Assembly (NCBI GenBank): GCA_963989385.1
Contig: OZ022515.1
Span: 3,938,803-4,002,802 of the forward strand
DNA length: 64,000 nt
Direction: 5' to 3'
Origin: Ctena decussata
Lineage: Eukaryota > Mollusca > Bivalvia > Lucinida > Lucinidae
Position numbers and translations under genes: made by a program. This document shows positions 58,437 through 64,000 of this stretch, one piece after another. The stretch's first letter is position 1. The number at the start of each line of letters is the position of its first letter. The notes under the pieces were generated by a model. That model saw only the letters and a program-made list of their open reading frames with translations. It did no database searches and had not been told where the DNA came from.

Positions 58437-58680
58437 CTGAAAAATGGGTAAATTAGCCTTACACATGGTAAATTACTGTTGCGGCAAATAGGCTAACATT
58501 AATATTAATATTTCAAATGTAAGATGAAAAACGGAAGAGCATGGGGCATGGCTTTAAGCTATGCTGCTCCTGAAAAAAATGGGCATTTAGAAGAATCAAT
58601 ATATGAATAATGTGACTATAAATGTGGCGTGCAATAACATAAATTGAAATAGTTTGATCAGTCGGAACTAACACGAATTT
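58437..58680. other. Presumed intron upstream of exon 1
   Basis: An acceptor-like TTTTTTTCAG on the minus strand at about 58570 opens a short frame to a stop without a donor. It was not accepted as an exon. Confidence 0.4.
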
Positions 58681-59450
58681 TTATGCCCCCAATTTCGAAG
58701 AAGTTGAGGGGGCATATTGCTTCTGGTTTGTCCGTGTGTCCGTCCTTCCTTCCGTCCGTTCGTCACGCGTACCATATTATGAGTAACGTGCAGGCTAGAG
58801 CTTTGAAATTTCACAATACGGATTGTCATCACAAAATAGAGACCCGTATTTTTTTCGTGTCCGAGTTATCTCCCTTTTTGGAGTTATCCCCTTGCGAGAA
58901 ATTCATAATTAAACATTGTCAGCAAGATATCTGAAAAAGTATTTTAGCTACGGACTTGAAACTTTATCAGCTTATTAGAGGTGATAAGAAAATGAGCTAC
59001 TTGACTTTTGAGCAAAATCCGTCGATTTTCGTAGGAGTTATGGCCCTTTGAAAATATCGGCATTTCAAGCAAATCCGTCAATATTTTTCAAAATATGACC
59101 CTTTGAAAATTTTGGCATTTTGGCTTGTCAGCAAGATATTTCAAAAACTCTTTGAGCTGGGATCGTGAAACTTGGTATGCTGATTGGAGGTGATAAGTAG
59201 ATTAACTGATTGACTTAGAACGAATTTCGTCATTTTATCGGAGTTTTGCCCCTTTGAAATTTTGACATTTTAACCTTGTTAGCAAGATATCTCGAACAAT
59301 ATTTGAGCTAGGGTCTTGAAACTTGGTCAGCTGCTTGGATATGACAAGTAAATTGACTGATTGCTTTTTGAATGATTTCCATAAATATTTTCTAGTACTG
59401 ACAATGCCCTTTTAGGATCAGGCATATAGTTGGGGACATAGTGTTAACAA
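58681..59450 (+). mobile_element. Hairpin-head element family H (TATGCCCCC)
   Basis: Starts TATGCCCCCAATTTCGAAGA then AGTTGAGGGGGCATA, a hairpin, followed by GTCCGTGTGTCCGTCC. Three diverged monomers of about 165 bp share GAAACTTGGT.AGCT and AGCAAGATATCT. No coding content. Confidence 0.75.
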
Positions 59451-60640
59451 ACACCTTTTCTAGTTAAAACCTTCTTTGCAGTATGTCGCAACACTCCAAG
59501 TAATCCTCGTTCGAAGTTCGACCGTTTCTTGAGATACTTTATTTCGTAAGTATATGTATATCAGTTCTGCGTTTGGATTTCTTCACCCCCTGTGTGCTGG
59601 CCCACGCCCTCTCTTAGCTTATTACTGTATTGTAAACGTAGTTTTACTAATTTTAAAACAGTCTTGTGTAAATATTGTTTTGATTATCAATACACACTGT
59701 CTCTGAAATTTCACCATGTGGACAAACCCAAATCATAAATACTAACGGAAATGCCGTGTACGTACCACAGTCTTTAAGCAGAGCCTACGAATGGCAGAAA
59801 GAGGTTAAGTAAAAAAAAAACTTTGACGTGTAGAGACTGTTTGTATTGAAATATAGAAAGCTAAATAACATATTTTCTCTTTGTATATAGTCTTATATAT
59901 GGAATGCTACAGGAAATACAGATGAGATTCTAGCAACATTATGCCAACTTTTATGTCATTTGCAAATTGCCCTTTTATTCCAGTTCCTCTTTGTTATACC
60001 AAGCGTGTCTGTACAAACGTGTTGTAAAGTTTCATCGTAATCTGTATTTAATATTTCTTCTTTCGCAGTCTTGATTATGTAGTGTTTTGTGAAAGTGGTC
60101 CTTCCTTGGTAACTTTATGATATAGATATATCATGGGTATTTTCGAATTTTTGGTATTGTGTAAATTACATCATACTGTGATGACCTTTCACTGTCTCAT
60201 GTCACGAGGCGAGACAATTCTATGGCATATGTGCTTTAACATACCTGTCATTATTTATTTATCATTATTGTTCTTTCTATTTTAATGTTTTTGTTGCTGT
60301 TGTTGTTGTTGTTTTTGTTTCACCCTGAGTATGAATATTTCAATTAAAAGTGCAGTTGCATGATGCAATCAGGGGTCAGCGACAAGTGGATATGGCTTAG
60401 TATTTTGTAAGTCTTGTGAAATATTAAGTGATCATGCACGGCAATCTGACCAGTACATATGTACCTGTCATTTCAAACCTCCTAGCTCCAACTTACTTGC
60501 ATAACATGTCAAATCAAACTATGACATGGAAACTGATTGGATTGTTACTGGCATGTGTGACCAAAATCGCCACAAACATTTAACTGGGTATATACACGAA
60601 ATCACATTGACTTGCACTTGCAAAAAATTACTATGATTTA
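59451..60640. other. Non-coding stretch
   Basis: A (TTG)n run occurs at 60290-60320. A 19-nt segment at 59768-59786 has splice-like edges on the minus strand but no coding support. Confidence 0.4.
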
Positions 60641-61270
60641 AGAAACATTTGCATTGCTGCAGATAAGAAGAAAAAACAGGGATAATTTAGGGATAAGTAT
60701 ATGTCACCAAACTGTATGTTGTAGCCTCTCGTTAGAACCATCTCATGGAGACGGTCCTAATAAGGGGATGACAATATATATTTTCATTGAAAAAGAAAAA
60801 ATATTCAATGATTATTTTCAAAAGTCCACCTTATCTGGAACTCTGCCTTTGGAAATATCAATTAAAACATTCTGATATGGAGCTCTGGTTTATAAAATTA
60901 ATATCTACCATTAAAAATGGACTTTCTGTTGTGAAGCTGAGTAGTCACACAGAGCTCTGCATTTGTGAATTTACCGGGAGAAAACAGTAGAAGCTCCATG
61001 TAAGAGGAGTAATAATCGGATTTTTTTCTCATGGCTTTGTTACACCATGGTTCAGATGAGGGGCATAACCTATGTTTTTATGCAGATTTTACAGAAATAT
61101 TAGAGAGTAATTTGTGATAGGGACACCGCAGAGTTCATTGTGGCTATGAACCATAGGTTAACTGTCAAAATGAAAATTATTCCACAGTTCAGCTATGGGT
61201 TAATTTTCGGTTATTAAAAATAGTCACAGTTTCCATTTCATAGAGCCAATACAACGTCTGCAGGTTAATT
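60641..61270. repeat. Diverged relative of the 2930-3430 repeats
   Basis: CTCGTTAGAACCATCTCATG and GGAGACGGTCCTAATAAGG are followed by ATGTTTTTATGCAGATTTTA and ATATTAGAGAGTAATTTGTG, resembling 2930-3000. Confidence 0.5.
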
Positions 61271-61279
61271 ACAGTTTAA

Positions 61280-61745
61280 TTAAGGAATGCATTTCATTTT
61301 TCTGTTGTATATCGAAGTATAAACTGCATTGGGTCGCGTGCAAGGTAACTGAATCCCGAAGTGGTGTATGTAAACTTTGCTAGTGACCCAATGTATTTTA
61401 TACTTCGATAAATACCAGAATAATTAAGTTCATTGCTTACAGTTACATTCTTTTCTATCTTTCATTTGACGTCAAATTTGCATTAGGGGCGTTAGGCGCT
61501 ACAGTTGAAGCAGAAAAAAATACATTTATACGCAGTTTTCTACCAAGAGCGGAGCAGCATCAAAGACGTCATAACGCCGGTTACCTCCAATCAGATTTAC
61601 AGAATCGTGGTTTATTTTGACATTACTTAACAGCATGTAACGTCGCGTGAACCGATGTAGTTATTGAAGCATAAATTACACTACGTTCTAATGGTTTACC
61701 ATAAAGTTTTCAATAAGTGCACTGAGAATGTAAATGTTAGATATT
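61280..61745 (-). mobile_element. Fold-back element family E, reverse copy
   Basis: Reverse complement aligns along its length with 20150-20605: GTTTATCGAAGT-like arms, GGGTCGCGTGCAA, GACGTTATGACGTC-like block, ATTTACATTCTCAGTG. Both copies keep the palindromic arms. Confidence 0.8.
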
Positions 61746-61759
61746 ACAAATGATATAAA

Positions 61760-62990
61760 TTAACATACCCATGACAGGCCAGAATTACAAAGCTCAAGTA
61801 TCTAAGGAAACAGAAAGTATCATAATGGTGAAATGGAAACGACTAAACGGACAATACATACACTGGGTGGTTGCTTAGTCCCGCTAGGCGGTGATTTTTT
61901 CTGACAATCGTCAAAAATTTTTTCTGACAATGGTCCCGGATTTTTTCCCAAATTATCAATGATTTTTTTCTCCTTGACGTCATAACACAAAACTGATGCG
62001 ACAAAATGGTGAATTTTGTCAAATAAACCATTAATTTACAAATATTAAGCGTATTCCTAGTAGATATTAGGCAGATTAGATACAATACAAGTATTAACAT
62101 TGTCAACAGATAAATTAAACCCGGAACTTTTCATCTAGGGTACATCTTGATGAACTGTCCGCTCTGTCTATGTCTTCGAAGTTTACCATAGGGAAAAGCT
62201 ATTTTTAATCATAAATCGGTGTTGGTAAACATATTATATTTCTTTTTGACACTTTACAATAATATGAATGGGTCTGTCAGCAGATTTTAATTTTTCATAG
62301 GTCCCGGATTTTTTCTACAAGCCCCGGATTCGCTCCTACAATAGATTTTAAGCGCCTGTTTTTTTTTTTTTTCTGATAACGCAAACTGCAAAATGAGTAG
62401 TCAGTATGATACTTTATTGCGCATAGATTGAATTGCAAGATTTAAGCATGTCTCAAACTTTAATTGTGATGCATAAATGGAAGACGAAATCATGTTTGGT
62501 CATTAAAACACCAGCCTTTTCATTATATAGAGGCCATTCTATTGCTCCATATATAAAAATTGACAACCGAATATGATGTAGTAAAGAGCTGAGATTAATC
62601 TATAGTGCAGATTATATTTTCCTTTTGGTCCTTTGAGATCATGGAATATATTCTGAGAAGTCAGAAATGATCATACGTTTAGATTCATTTTCTAAACAAA
62701 TTTGAAATATTTTGGTTTTTTTCGACTTATATCAGTCTTTGAGACGACTGCCATGTTAAACCTGCAAATTTACTGTTTTTTTCCTCTGGCTCCTTGTGCC
62801 AGATTTAAAGGGTCACTGATGAGGCTTGAATAGCCGAAACCGCGGTATGGCCCAACTTCTTACTTATGAATGTTTTCTTTGCTCTTAAAGGATCTAAACT
62901 TTTATCATAAAACAATATTCAGTGGCCTTCCCATTAAATTCCCAATGTAGACAAGGCTGCTGTACCAACTGAACGACGTGGCCATATGGT
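61760..62990. other. Non-coding stretch
   Basis: Between 61885 and 62340 GATTTTTTC and GGTCCCGGATTTTTTC motifs recur; an 87-codon minus frame overlaps them and shows no domain. The rest is unassigned. Confidence 0.4.
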
Positions 62991-63004
62991 CGTCCAATAC
63001 CAGG

Positions 63005-63115
63005 AAAGCTCAGCTGGCAGAGCAGTCCTGATCATTGCCCATCTTTTTACTCAGTAGTACCGAGAAGGTTGCGGACTCGAGTTCCGCCAGAGTGTTTTTC
63101 TCGCTTAGGTGACGT
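63005..63115 (+). mobile_element. tRNA-like SINE head
   Basis: A box AGCTCAGCTGGCAGAGCAG, B box GGACTCGAGTTCCGCC with spacing stretched compared with a tRNA, so a SINE or tRNA relic is more likely than a tRNA gene. Confidence 0.6.
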
Positions 63116-63155
63116 AGAAGATTTATATATTTTCTTCAAAATTGTGCGTGCGTGC

Positions 63156-63158
<3 letters not shown>

Positions 63159-63194
<36 letters not shown>

Positions 63195-63200
63195 TGTGTG
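63159..63200 (+). repeat. (TG)n microsatellite
   Basis: TG repeats with one AG interruption near 63193. Confidence 0.95.
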
Positions 63201-63327
63201 TCCATAGCAGCAATCGTTCCATTTGTACTATCCTTGGTGTACAACAGCTATCTGTTCCTCACTATGGCGTAGGTTTTATAAGGCTTGGTAATTCTGAAAG
63301 CAGTGCACATGTCCAGCTGGTGCTTGA

Positions 63328-63530
63328 GCCCCGGTAGCTCAGTAGATTAAACGCTGGCTCGCTGATCTAGCAGTCCCAAGTTCGATCTCCGCTTGAGGCG
63401 AGAACTTCTTTTCAAACATAAACGGGGTTCCATTGCACACAACCTTTCATTATCGTCCTCCCAACGTCCTTATATGACTGAAATACTGTTGAAAAGGACG
63501 CAAAATCGCAAGTCATCCATCCATCCAGCC
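63328..63530 (+). mobile_element. tRNA-derived SINE family S1, full-length copy
   Basis: Head GCCCCGGTAGCTCAGTAGAT with A box, B box AGTTCGATCTCC, body TTCCATTGCACACAACCTTT, tail TATGACTGAAATACTGTTGA AAAGGACG and (ATCC)n. The acceptor ends do not pair, so it is a SINE and not a functional tRNA. Confidence 0.85.
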
Positions 63531-63559
63531 AGCACTTCTCTTGAGGGCCTGTACAATTT

Positions 63560-64000
63560 TGTATACAGCACTGCAAACCTTTAACAAAAAATATTCTGAA
63601 AAGTCAGATTCTTTGAAAGCAAGGAAAACACCAAAGAAATGAAAATAGCATACTCGGTTTAACTGCGGATGCTCATGACTAGTCATGAAATGTGCAACTC
63701 CGGCCATGATCCTAGCAGCGGCTACTGTATTATTAAAATGAGTCGAAATGAAATACAATGTAAGTGGTTCCAAAGGACCAGAACTAATACAATCTACACT
63801 ATGAATGAATACCTGGGGACGATTAAGGGCCGTTACACCAGTTTCAGTGAAGTTTCAATAAAATGTGCAAACCCAGCCATGGCCCCTAGCAGTAGCTGGG
63901 CTACTCTATTTTCAGAATGATTCGAAATGAAATTATTGATTCGAAAGGACTAGAAATTATATAATCTGCACTATGATGGAGTATGGGGAGACTTAACGGC
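63560..64000 (+). repeat. Tandem repeat related to 52.4-53.4 kb
   Basis: Two or more units of about 180 bp share CCATGATCCTAGCAGCGGCT, AAAGGACCAGAACTAATACA and GGGGACGATTAAGGGCCGTT. The last unit runs off the window. Confidence 0.75.

Noticed and set aside
58530..58575. Possible extra ROCO-HEPN exon after TTTTTTTCAG on the minus strand
   Set aside because: The frame reaches a stop with no donor and has no Roc-like residues.
59768..59786. 19-nt microexon with splice-like edges on the minus strand
   Set aside because: Too short to support; its coding content cannot be tied to Roc.
63328..63400. Possible tRNA gene
   Set aside because: A and B boxes are present but the acceptor ends do not pair and a SINE body and (ATCC)n tail follow.

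Overview
The window is nuclear DNA of a repeat-rich, AT-rich animal genome, most likely a bivalve mollusc. The evidence is spliced GT-AG exons separated by kilobase introns, several tRNA-headed SINE families, a mariner relic, many terminal-inverted-repeat and fold-back elements, and long elements that begin with a hairpin such as AGCTCACCTGAG followed by GTCCGTCC runs. The Roc-COR and DZIP3-type HEPN domains found here are also known to be expanded in bivalves. The species cannot be fixed from the sequence alone. There are no prokaryotic operons and no CRISPR array.

One multi-exon gene stands out. On the minus strand between about 58436 and 34184, seven exons join in phase to give 701 codons. 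They encode the C-terminal half of a Roc GTPase domain, a complete COR dimerisation domain, a Cys/His-rich linker, a DZIP3-type HEPN domain with an intact R-x5-H motif, and a short C-terminal coiled coil with a stop. The P-loop part of Roc and anything before it were not found and probably lie beyond the right edge. This looks like a ROCO-HEPN fusion, joining a signalling GTPase to a domain of the RNase-like HEPN superfamily. It is the best candidate in the window for an undescribed system.

Layout from left to right. Bases 1-5700 hold fold-back repeats, a plausible last exon of an unidentified plus-strand gene (2091-2303) and short tandem arrays. Bases 5679-9586 and 11224-13339 are two long elements of the hairpin-head family, the first carrying a nested insertion. 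Bases 14400-16000 are a 364-bp tandem array interrupted by a cleanly inserted 423-bp MITE. Bases 16468-20600 hold several fold-back or inverted-repeat elements and a SINE. Bases 22455-31745 hold a 100-bp satellite split by one copy of a GGTGGTGATT-ended element. Two more copies of that element follow, and two of the three copies carry hairpin-head elements inside them. Bases 27740-28225 are a 34-bp minisatellite, and 32690-33900 are oppositely oriented tandem repeats just downstream of the ROCO-HEPN gene.

The rest of the window (34 kb to 58 kb) is that gene. Its introns contain SINEs (one with perfect 11-bp target-site duplications), a degenerate mariner transposase, satellites and other repeats. 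From 58.5 kb to the end there are only repeats. Apart from the ROCO-HEPN exons, coding calls are few and weak, and most short open frames in the window lie inside repeats.
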